Source: Hermodice carunculata
Taxonomy: Eukaryota; Annelida; Polychaeta; Eunicida; Amphinomidae
DNA length: 64,000 nucleotides
Direction of reading: 5' to 3'
NCBI GenBank assembly: GCA_964020975.1
Contig: OZ026623.1
Span: forward strand, 73,553,069 to 73,617,068
The notes under the pieces are model-generated. The model was not told the origin of the DNA and made no database searches. It saw nothing but the letters and a program-made list of their open reading frames with translations. Positions 56,215-64,000 of the stretch are shown here, piece after piece. The position numbers and the translations under genes are program-made. Position 1 is the stretch's first letter. Each line of letters starts with the position of its first letter.

Positions 56215-56550
56215 CTGACTTGCCTCCAAAGCAGACCCAAGCTGCGTATTTTGTCTACTCCGCTGGGGTCTGCCCTTCTTTGACAAGGTCACTGTTCTGC
56301 GTTGGAAAAGTGACTCAGTTTCTAATTGGCCGATTGTGGTTACTATGACAACAGGCTTCAATACACTAGGGACCAGAGGCTGTTAATGGTCTAGGCGATA
56401 ATGATGAACTTCCTGATTGGTGTCTCAGTCTAGGGGGAGGGTCAGAGTATAGCTCTGTTTCCCTTACTATAAATAAAATCCTGTCGAAGAAGGGCAGACC
56501 AAGTGTAGTAACACGGAACTTGGTCTGCTTTGCAGGCAACCAACTGACCT
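56215..56550. mobile_element. inverted repeat with AAAGCAGACC and GGGCAGACC arms
   Basis: TTGCCTCCAAAGCAGACCCAAG and GGTCTGCCCTTCTTTGAC on the left are complemented by GAAGAAGGGCAGACCAAG and CTTGGTCTGCTTTGCAGGCAA on the right. A foldback of about 330 bases. Confidence 0.7.
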
Positions 56551-56559
56551 AAAGCAGCC

Positions 56560-58010
56560 AAAAGTTATCGAGCCAAATAATTTTGTTTCAGTAAAACCAT
56601 ACATTAAGTAAAAATTTGTCTTTTCTCTTACTGTGTAATTATCAATCAAAGTACTGATAACATGGATGTATGTTTCTCAGAATTCAGTAACTTTATAAAC
56701 ATAATTAGCAATTTTGGTTGAAAGTTACAAAATGTTATCAGACAAAGTGATATTTTTATAGCCACTGGCTTTTTGGCTTGTGGAAAGGACCTATGGGTAA
56801 AAGTTTGAATGCAGAAAGGTCACATAGTTCATTGTGTGTTATGCTGAATCGTTGTTTACCTGTGTGAGTGACCTTCATAAACAGACTTGGCCCACATAAA
56901 TATGGGTTGACTCATTTAAAAAGAAACTACATAAAAACTCTCCATGACCAGAAGCAAAGTGGGTTTTAGAGAAGAACATTCCACTTAACATGAAGGCAAA
57001 TAGATCTTTCAATGAAAGGTACATGAACAGCCAGGCACAGGTCAACTGGCAAACATGTTACAAGTTAAGAGAGACACAGTTACTGCACGTTTGACTGATG
57101 TTACTGAAGACCCAGACAATGTTTGTCTGACCGGTTGAAGAGGGGTGGTAAGGGGTTTCCCATACTGGCGTACTGGGGCTTTTTATTTACCGTACTGGTG
57201 TACTAAAAGCCCTCTTGTTTTACGTACTTCAGACTATCCAAAATTTTGAAAGATTTTTCTTTTCCGTACTGCGTACTCTATAAAAACAGTTATCTGTACC
57301 AGCGTACTGAAACCCCCCTTAGCCCCCTTCGTTGAAGACCCCACAAGGAGGAAGTCTTCATTTCAGGAGTGAACAGCAACCATAGAAGACTGCTGTTGCC
57401 TGCCAAATCTGACTGGTGCTGGGACTGTGTTTCTGTGGTTTCTGTGTTGACTTTAATCAATACCTGTGGACTGTGGTCATTGCCTGTATAACGTACAAAA
57501 CAGCAATGGGGATGCTTCAGTGCTAGAAATCAGAAACCATTTCCACTTGTCCACAGCAGAATCCATACTTAGTATGGACAAGCCCTATTTTGAGCCTTGT
57601 TATATATATTGTAACTTTGTATTAATTATTGTTACAATACAACATTTTAGATAAAGTCAAGAGTCTTTGTGATTCTTATAGTGTTGAACTCATTCATGGA
57701 TTCCAGAAGTATCTGGATCAATCTTTGATACACCATCATAACACACCATGCAGCATATATATATATATATTCATTGACCAGTCTTTTTTTTCCCCCTTCT
57801 TTTTTTTGGGGGGGGGGGGGGGGGGGATTTGGTAAATTGGTAAATAGCAGTGGAGACACAGCTCCCTGCAGCCAGGTCTTCACAAAACTACAACTGGGAA
57901 CATGAGAGTGTTAATCCTACTGTGTACTTTTTCTATACTACAGTTAAACCTCATTGTAAGGACATTCTGATGGTGGATATATTCCCTTCACAACTTTACT
58001 ATTTGACTCA
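56560..58010. other. no gene recognised
   Basis: AT-rich with a CCGTACTGGTGTACT phrase repeated near 57165-57310 and a poly-G run near 57808-57826. Confidence 0.45.
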
Positions 58011-58069
58011 TTCATCTCAAAAAAGTGTTAATCATGGCTATACTCGTTTTCTCATTACAGATAAACATA

Positions 58070-58181
58070 TAATGGTTAAAAGAGTCAAATTCTTCATGAA
58101 GATAAATTTCATTCAAATACCTGCAAGCCTACTAAAGAAAAAACTGGTGATTCAGTCTTAAATCAGCACTTTACGGGTTAA
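58070..58181 (+). mobile_element. TTAA-family fragment, subfamily F/C-like
   Basis: AAATTCTTCATGAAGATAAA, TTCATTCAAATACCTGCAAG, GATTCAGTCTTAAATCAGCA and CTTTACGGGTTAA keep the family order; the hairpin core is missing. Confidence 0.55.
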
Positions 58182-58668
58182 GCATGTAAATTAAATGCAC
58201 CACTTTTGTGGCTTTATGGGCTTCAATGATACAATAAACATACATGTACATGTGTCAGCATGGCGAGAGGAAATTACAGTTCTGCCAGAAAGTTTTGTAC
58301 CGTCTCCTCTGGTGGCCCCTGCGCGTGGTCCTCCTCGGGTACATCTTGTACAAGGGACTCTTGCAGGGAACACTGTTAGGAAGTTTGATGTTAGTTACTC
58401 AGTGTGCTTCTTGGACATACCTGTGCCCCCCCCCCCCCCCAAGTCTGGTTATGTTGTCATAATTATAATGTTTATTACACTTTAAAAAGTGGTACCTGCA
58501 AATGGCTCCACTGGTGAACTCCCAGAGTTTTGGAGTAAGACTTTCTGCCAGCACTGTACTTATACCCCAATGCAACATACAGGACCCTGTATTAGCTGCT
58601 GATATCCAGAATAATATAGTTCAAGCTCTGACAATGTTGATACAGCTTTTGTGGATGGCATCTGAACA

Positions 58669-58908
58669 TTGTCCCTTTCTCCCTTAAACTGACCAAAACC
58701 GGCTGGTGGTCAAATGGCACCTGCTTCAGTTTTTTCCCCTAATTCTACAGTAATGAAAAACAATTTGACTGAGAATCATAGATGGGATCTATCAAGATCA
58801 CATGCCCCACATTAACAGCTTTCCTTGGCAAGGGTTGGACACTTAATGCCCACCCCCTGCCAAGGAAAGCTATTGACTCAGTCTTAATTCAAGGTGGCAA
58901 AAGGGTTA
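58669..58908 (+). mobile_element. TTAA-family foldback element, subfamily A
   Basis: GTCCCTTTCTCCCTTAAACT on the left, GAAAAACAATTTGACTGAGA, hairpin arms ACAGCTTTCCTTGGCAAGGG and CTGCCAAGGAAAGCTATTGA, and TTCAAGGTGGCAAAAGGGTTA on the right. The terminal TTAA has decayed. Confidence 0.8.
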
Positions 58909-59016
58909 TGGTAATCAGGGATATGTGATATTCCCCATGCATCCAACATCAATACCTTTTCCCGACAACATCAGTCTTTCCCGTGACAGATCACTCCCAT
59001 GACAGACCTCATGTCC

Positions 59017-59253
59017 TTAACCCCTTCCCCCATAAATTAAGATTCCATTGGAGTCAACAGCTTTCCTTGGCATGGGGCTGGGCACCATGCACCAAACCCA
59101 TGCCAAGGAAAGCTGCTGATATGAGGCATGTTATCTTCACAGGCCTCATCTACACTTTTCACTCATTGTTTTTGCTGAAGTTGGTGAAAAAACATTAACA
59201 CAGATGACATATATGTGACCAACAGCTGCATGGTTTCAGGAGAAAGGGGTTAA
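59017..59253 (-). mobile_element. TTAA-family foldback element, subfamily A, complete
   Basis: TTAACCCCTTCCCCCATAAA to TCAGGAGAAAGGGGTTAA with TTAA at both ends. Hairpin arms CAACAGCTTTCCTTGGCATG and CATGCCAAGGAAAGCTGCTG. 237 bases. Confidence 0.87.
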
Positions 59254-59319
59254 GGCCACACTTCTTATTAGCCCCATGTTTCATGATCTCCACCTAATTT
59301 TACATTCACTGAAAAACCC

Positions 59320-59735
59320 TACTTTATGAGACCACTGTTGGACCTGCCATAGGGGTGGTCTTAAGCAAGGAGAGATTACTGTTGGGCCTGCCATAGGGGT
59401 GGTCTTAAGGAAGGAGAGATCACTGTTGGACCTGCCATAGGGGTGGTCCTAGCTCATTCCATACTATGGTCACAGGTCTTGGTCAGTGGTTCTGGCACTG
59501 CCTTAAAATGATAGGCATGTTAGTACTTGAACGAAAGCTCTTTTCATGAAGAATTCAAATATGCAATTGCCATCTAAAATCTTGGTAAATACATATGTAA
59601 ATATCAGGGACTGGTATGGAATGAGTTAAGCAAGGAGAGATCACTGTTGGGCCTGTCATAGGGGTGGTCTTAAGCAAGGAGAGATCACTGTTGGACCTGC
59701 CACAGGGGTGGTCTTAAACAAGGTGAGACGACCAC
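59320..59735 (+). repeat. tandem GAGATCACTGTTGGACCTGCC repeat
   Basis: About five units of roughly 55 bases with GAGATCACTGTTGGACCTGC, CATAGGGGTGGTCTTAAGCA and AGGAGA, similar to the interior of the GAGACCACC MITEs. One unit is split by a TTAA-family element at 59449-59629. Confidence 0.85.
59449..59629 (-). mobile_element. TTAA-family foldback element, subfamily C, in a tandem repeat
   Basis: GCTCATTCCATACTATGGTC to GGGACTGGTATGGAATGAGT-TAA, subfamily C in reverse orientation. The neighbouring units read GGTGGTCTTAAGCAAGGAGA without an insert. Here GGTGGTCC-TAG precedes and TTAAGCAAGGAGA follows, so the element inserted exactly at TTAA and duplicated it (left copy now CTAG). Confidence 0.92.
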
Positions 59736-59739
59736 AGTA

Positions 59740-60560
59740 AATATTTTTCATGTTACTGCCCAATCATAAATTCTCCCAATTAAAGTAAACTTTAAAACTT
59801 TCCCAGTTAAAATTAACCTTAAATAGCCTTAGCCTTTTCCTGATTAAAATTAGCCTTAAACTTTTCCTGTTAAAAATAAGACTTAATCTTTTTGTGGTTA
59901 AATTAAGACTCAGTCTTTTCTGTGTTAAAAGTGCCACACAATGCTAGATTGTCAGACACTGACCATAAAAAGTACACGCCACCAAAAGCTGCTGACTGAG
60001 CCATATAGGTATGATATGGACAGGTAGGGGTTAAGCATTTGCTTCCTTTAATAAGGAATGAGTCAACACCTGCTCTTGGCACAGCTTGAAGGACCAATGC
60101 CTAACCAACATAAAGGGAATCTGTTGACCTGCCTTGCACTCTGACATGCTGCTTTGATAGTTTTCACCAGCAATTTTCATTATCTGCACATTCAACATGC
60201 TCAAATTAATTTTCCTTCATATAATGTAAAAGCAAAACAGGGAATTCAAATCCAAGTTTACATGTACATGCACACCTCTTTTAGCCCTTGGTGTCAAATC
60301 TCTGAGTCTGTCCCCTTCATCTAATATTACGAAGCACTGATGTGCAAAGTTAGAGGGAAATCAAGTCTTTGACCAAGCACCCCTGAAAGCCTAGGTGACA
60401 TGCGCTCATCATAAAATAGGTCACAGTCACCTAAAAACCTAGCACTTCATTTTAGCATCATGACGTACTTCTGTATCAAATTTGATCACAATCTTCAAAA
60501 TTTTTTAAGATATTGTGATAATAAATTGTGACTGAACAGAAGGATGGGCAACCTGAAGAC
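59740..60560. other. no gene; traces of TTAA-family modules
   Basis: GTGCCACACAATGCTAGATT...GGGGTTAA (about 59927-60034) and GAGTCAACACCTGCTCTTGG (60060) are probable remnants of the foldback family. Nothing else was recognised. Confidence 0.4.
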
Positions 60561-60571
60561 ATCACACATTC

Positions 60572-60671
60572 TTCAAGATGATAAAGTGCATCATTTAATG
60601 GATGCCACATGACCTCGACCTTCAAGATGACAAAGTGCATCATTTAATGGATGCCACATGACCTCGACCTT
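60572..60671 (+). repeat. 50-base tandem duplication
   Basis: TTCAAGATGATAAAGTGCAT...CACATGACCTCGACC occurs twice in succession, nearly identical. Confidence 0.92.
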
Positions 60672-61022
60672 TAATATTTAAGGAAAATTCAGAGTTCAGA
60701 TATGGAAAAAAGTCCATGTGCATAAGCTATCTTTCCAACTCAATTAAGTCAAAATTGGATTCTAGTATTTTGATGGAGAACAATAAACACTTTTGTAATA
60801 CATACATATATAGGAGTCCTGTGACCTTGATCTTCAACATTTAGGAATAAACAGTACACTGTTCCTATCCAATCCCATAATTATAAGCTATCTAAATGAC
60901 TCAATTTTGTTCAAAGTAGATGAATATTTTTCAACTGATAAAGAAAAATAATTTTCATATACACAGGCCATGACCTGGAAAGAGTAGATTGCAGACATTT
61001 ATAAAATTTATGGGACCCAACT

Positions 61023-61260
61023 TTAACACTTTCAGTGCCAATCACATCTTAAGTCGATCTAATTTAGTCAGACTAGTCTGAATTATCATTGTGATATCAG
61101 ATTTGTATTCCTCGTAAAGAGACCTTTCATTAAAGTACAAGCATGCCTATAGTTCCAGAGAGATACCCTCAGGTAAACAGCTTTTCTAGGCGCACATTGC
61201 GCCTAATGTGTGCCTAGAAAAGCTGTTGACTCAGTCCAAATTTGGCACTGAAAGGGTTAA
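61023..61260 (+). mobile_element. TTAA-family foldback element, subfamily B, complete
   Basis: TTAACACTTTCAGTGCCAAT to TTTGGCACTGAAAGGGTTAA, TTAA at both ends. Hairpin arms AACAGCTTTTCTAGGCGCAC and GTGTGCCTAGAAAAGCTGTT. 238 bases. Confidence 0.9.
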
Positions 61261-61643
61261 TAATGGTTTTATATAATAATGCAAGACCATTCATATAGGG
61301 TCTGACAGACTTTGACCACGCACATCAAGTACTTGACATACATGTATGCTTTAATCACTTCTAGTTTTGATCAGTTAAAAGAGGGAAAGTGGTTAATGAT
61401 CGACAACAGCTGTCACCAGTGGCTTATCGCTCACCATGTCCCATGTGTTCCTCTATTAAAGCCCACTCCTTGCTATAATTGGGTGAATGTCTATTCATGC
61501 CATCCCGTATTATGACACATGAGTTAAACTGTGAGATTGCATATCCTGATCATACATGTATTTCAAGTCATTTGGTTTGTAATTTGCTGGTGATCCATCA
61601 TAATTGGAACTTTTTTTTCAGAAAAAGCACTTGAATAACACAT

Positions 61644-61883
61644 TTAACCCTTTCAGTGCCAAATTTTGGACTGAGTTAACAGCTTTTTTCAGCACGCATT
61701 GCACCCATTGTGCACCATGACAAGTTGTTGACCTAGGGTATTCTCTCTGGAACTTTTGGCATACTGGTACTAGAATGAAAGGTCTTTTTATAAGGAATAC
61801 GAATCTGGGATCCTAATAATAATTCAGACTCGCCTGACTAAAGTAGATCGACTTTACACATTCATTGGCACTGAAAGAGTTAG
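61644..61883 (-). mobile_element. TTAA-family foldback element, subfamily B, inverted
   Basis: TTAACCCTTTCAGTGCCAAA to TGGCACTGAAAGAGTTAG, reverse orientation to 61023-61260. The hairpin core is diverged (GCACGCATTGCACCCATTGTGC). Confidence 0.85.
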
Positions 61884-61910
61884 CCATGTAATTTTATCAG
61901 CTGAAATAAC

Positions 61911-62060
61911 TGTAATACAGTTTAAAATCAGTATAATGACACCATCTTTTCCCAAGAAAACATGTCAGATTTCTGAATATGTCAGATAAATGGGTCAAAT
62001 AGCAAAGGAATTTGACTTGAAATCCCTCAAAACTTGTGTCATCAATTGAATATGTCGGAG
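61911..62060 (+). mobile_element. relic related to the MITE at 27487-27664
   Basis: TATAATGACACCATCTTTTCCC, TCTGAATATGTCAGATAAAT and TGTCATCAATTGAATATGTC match the interior of the 27487 element in the same order. The ends are decayed. Confidence 0.6.
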
Positions 62061-62196
62061 ATTTACCAAAATTACTTTTCACATATGAAACACTGGTGAC
62101 CTGTTTTTCAGCAGTGTGCTTCCTCCATGTATACTCTTCAAAATTTGATAGGGACACTTCCTACCAGGGAGCAACAAAGGTTTTTTCAAGGATAGT

Positions 62197-62437
62197 TTAA
62201 CCGCTCTCCCCCTTGAATCAAGACTGAGTCAACAGCTTTCCTTGGCATGGGTTGGGCACTCAGTGCCCAACCCATGCCAAGGAAAGCTGTTGACCTGGGG
62301 CATGTGATCTTGACAAGTCTCATGTACATTTCTTGGTCAAATTGTTTTTCATAACTGTTGAAATTAGTTGAAAACACTGAAACAGATGACATTTGACCAC
62401 CAGCTGGTTTTGGCTGGTTTTAGGGGGAAAGGGTTAA
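62197..62437 (-). mobile_element. TTAA-family foldback element, subfamily A, with a 65-base palindrome
   Basis: TTAACCGCTCTCCCCCTTGA to TTTAGGGGGAAAGGGTTAA with TTAA at both ends. Positions 62229-62293 form a perfect palindrome with 32-base arms around one C at 62261; the arm starts TCAACAGCTTTCCTTGGCAT. The perfection of the arms suggests recent insertion or ongoing arm correction. Confidence 0.93.
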
Positions 62438-62659
62438 AGGACTTAGGTTTAGTGTAATTTTTTCTGTAACAAGAGCCAAAAATGGTAAGAAACGGTTACA
62501 TAAAGTTGGTTTTCGCCACCTTTAAGATATTTAATTCCTTAGATCACTGCAGCAGTAGCTGGTCTGTGTGGAAACTTGCAGTGACAGACCCATTCAGCCA
62601 AGTGTTCAACAGATGGTATACCCTCCATGGATCACTGCTTGGCAACTTATGTTCATTCT

Positions 62660-63475
62660 ATTGATCATCTTTATTGTTGCCTGGTGAATGCTGTCTCACT
62701 CCTCAACAAGTGCTTAGCCCAGCCGCCAGACAGTTGTTGGCTGTACATCACACGAGGATAGCTTTGGAGAATTAACCCTAGTACTGCTGAATTGTTTTTT
62801 AAAGCAGAATTTTGGACCGTATAAACATGACCCCGCAGCACTAGGGTTAACATCCCATAAATGTTCTGTGGGGATGAGGTCTGATGATCATGCAGGCCAG
62901 TCCATTCTTTGAATGGTGTGCTCTTCCAGACACTCGCTGCTGGACCACTGTTGCTGTGTGAGGCCTGGCATTACAACCCATCAGGACAAAATCAAGACCC
63001 ACTGCTCCTGCATAGGGCCTAATATAGGGGTCCAAAATGTCATCCCTGTATTTTTGTCCTCTCAGTATTCCATTTTGGATCAAGTGGGCATCAGTGCGCC
63101 CTGTTAAACTGATACCTTCCCAAGCCATTACCAAACCCTGGCACTGGTTAAGTCATGCTCTGGCCACTATATATATCATCAGCCTCATGACACTCTCCTT
63201 TTCTTCTCCATACTTTAATGATGCATCCATCATTAAAGCCCAGACAGAATTCTGACTTCTCTTTAAAGAAGACATTCCTCCTGTCACCTTGATTGCAGGG
63301 AGATTTCCTTGGCCCAGTCTACAGCCTGTGGATTTTGTATCTGTCCTCCAGTGGAACTCTCCCGGCTCTTTTCCTGGCTTGCAGCCCAGCTAAATAGAGC
63401 CAATTCCTGTCTCACTCTGCGTCGATACAGTAGCATTCCTCACTTGCCTGGCCAGGACTGTGGCACCAGCCATAT
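62660..63475 (-). mobile_element. Tc1/mariner transposase relic
   Basis: Minus strand, in order: FNDGCIIKVWRRKGE (after the FSDESRF region, here FKEKSEF), MAWEGISLTGRTDAHLIQNG, KYRDDILDPYIRPYAGAVG, LDFVLMGCNARPH, then in a shifted frame SDLIPTEHLWD, and beyond the nested element PTTVWRLG and VEE-DSIHQAT. This is the DD34E/D Tc1 layout. The second catalytic Asp (normally MQDNARPH) is Cys here, and there is at least one frame change. A 79-base TTAA element (62772-62850) is inserted in it. The terminal inverted repeats were not recognised. Clearly inactive. Confidence 0.85.
62772..62850. mobile_element. 79-base TTAA foldback mini-element with CCCTAG ends
   Basis: TTAACCCTAGTACTGCTG on the left and CAGCACTAGGGTTAA on the right; TTAA plus CCCTAG is the classical piggyBac terminus. 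It interrupts the Tc1 relic: homologous transposase codons continue on both sides. Confidence 0.85.
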
Positions 63476-63479
63476 GGTC

Positions 63480-64000
63480 TCAATGTAAAGAAGTGATGAT
63501 ATAATGATCCTGTGCTGCTGTTGTATCTTGCACTTTACTTATATGTAACAAAAATTACGATCCTATGTGCTTGGTTACTTTGTTTTCAACACGTAAAAAC
63601 TGGGGGCAACTATAGAATATAAAAAAAACTAAAAGAGGGTGATAAAGCCAACATGAATCCTACCCCTAACCCTAATCGAAACCCAAGCTCTAACCCTAAA
63701 CTCTAAACCCTAACCATAATTGGAGATCAAAGAGGTGGTAGGCCTAAATCCTATTTTGTACCAAAAAGCGATCCCTATTGAACTTTGTGGAGTATATTTA
63801 TAGCTATCGTCAGATCATGAACTTTCTATGGTAGAATATACAGAAGGAGCTGGCTTACAAAACACCTGACTGAGACCCACAAAAAGTGGTCCCTAACAGC
63901 AGATGGTCTCTAACAGACTGGTGAAATTGAACTTAAATGTGCTGGTGATATAAACTGGAACAACATTGCCCTTGAGACAGGTGGGTCTTTATTATTGGAC
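63480..64000. other. no gene recognised at the right edge
   Basis: AT-rich; apart from the telomere-like tract, nothing is identified. Confidence 0.5.
63664..63716. repeat. degenerate (CCCTAA)n tract, telomere-like
   Basis: CCCTAACCCTAATCG, TCTAACCCTAAACTC and TAAACCCTAACC: about seven imperfect copies of the TTAGGG-type hexamer on the complementary strand. An interstitial telomeric sequence, since it is followed by ordinary DNA. Confidence 0.75.

Noticed and set aside
56134-56361. 75-codon minus-strand frame with a hydrophobic C-terminal end, considered as a signal-bearing first exon
   Set aside because: It lies within an inverted repeat, has no similarity to acid phosphatase N-termini, and lacks a convincing donor that would join to the 50378 exon.

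Overview
The window looks like draft genome sequence from an invertebrate animal. It is AT-rich, has spliced genes with very long introns, very long microsatellites, one 200-base run of Ns, and a dense layer of LINE, Penelope-like, Tc1, THAP, Helitron-like, SINE and foldback elements. A marine lophotrochozoan or invertebrate deuterostome fits this repeat mixture, but the sequence does not settle the phylum.

Two host genes can be supported, both on the minus strand. The first coding exon of CAND1 (cullin-associated NEDD8-dissociated protein 1) lies at 6163-6204. It has a strong splice donor, a start codon in a YY1-like context and a perfect NRF-1 palindrome about 120 bases upstream; the rest of the gene runs off the left side of the window. 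A membrane-anchored histidine acid phosphatase of the lysosomal/prostatic (ACP2/ACP3) type runs from 50378 down to its stop codon at 26979. Ten exons were placed with matching splice phases. The N-terminal exon(s), with the RHG active-site motif, were not found. Two of the exons (42095-42208 and 41060-41164) are homologous copies of the same protein segment, have identical 0-0 phase, and look like mutually exclusive alternatives. The usual phosphate-binding Arg of the R-S-T-D motif is Phe here.

Layout: 1-6160 is probably CAND1 intron 1 with scattered repeats. 6205-6450 is the CAND1 promoter. 6780-9330 holds a triplicated 210-base tandem unit, a 265-base (CT) run, and a 540-base direct duplication around the assembly gap. 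9620-14000 is a composite Helitron-like repeat carrying a LINE and a tRNA-derived SINE. 14150-15530 holds another LINE 3' end and an RT-like relic. 15700-26900 is gene-free, with foldback elements. 26979-50378 is the phosphatase gene; its 8.2 kb intron at 32811-41059 holds a minisatellite, a Penelope-like GIY-YIG element, a THAP-domain fragment, a LINE and a SINE. 50400-64000 is gene-poor and rich in foldback elements, with a Tc1 relic and degenerate telomere-like repeats at the end.

Two less expected structures stand out. First, a family of about fifteen or more TTAA-bounded foldback elements of 75-330 bases, with ends of the type TTAA-CCC...GGG-TTAA and an internal near-perfect hairpin of up to 65 bases. 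They behave like piggyBac-type MITEs, and one copy can be compared with its unfilled target site in the same window. Second, the minisatellite in the phosphatase intron appears to be built from the 3' end of the alternative exon together with its splice donor, giving an array of decoy-like donors on the sense strand of the gene.
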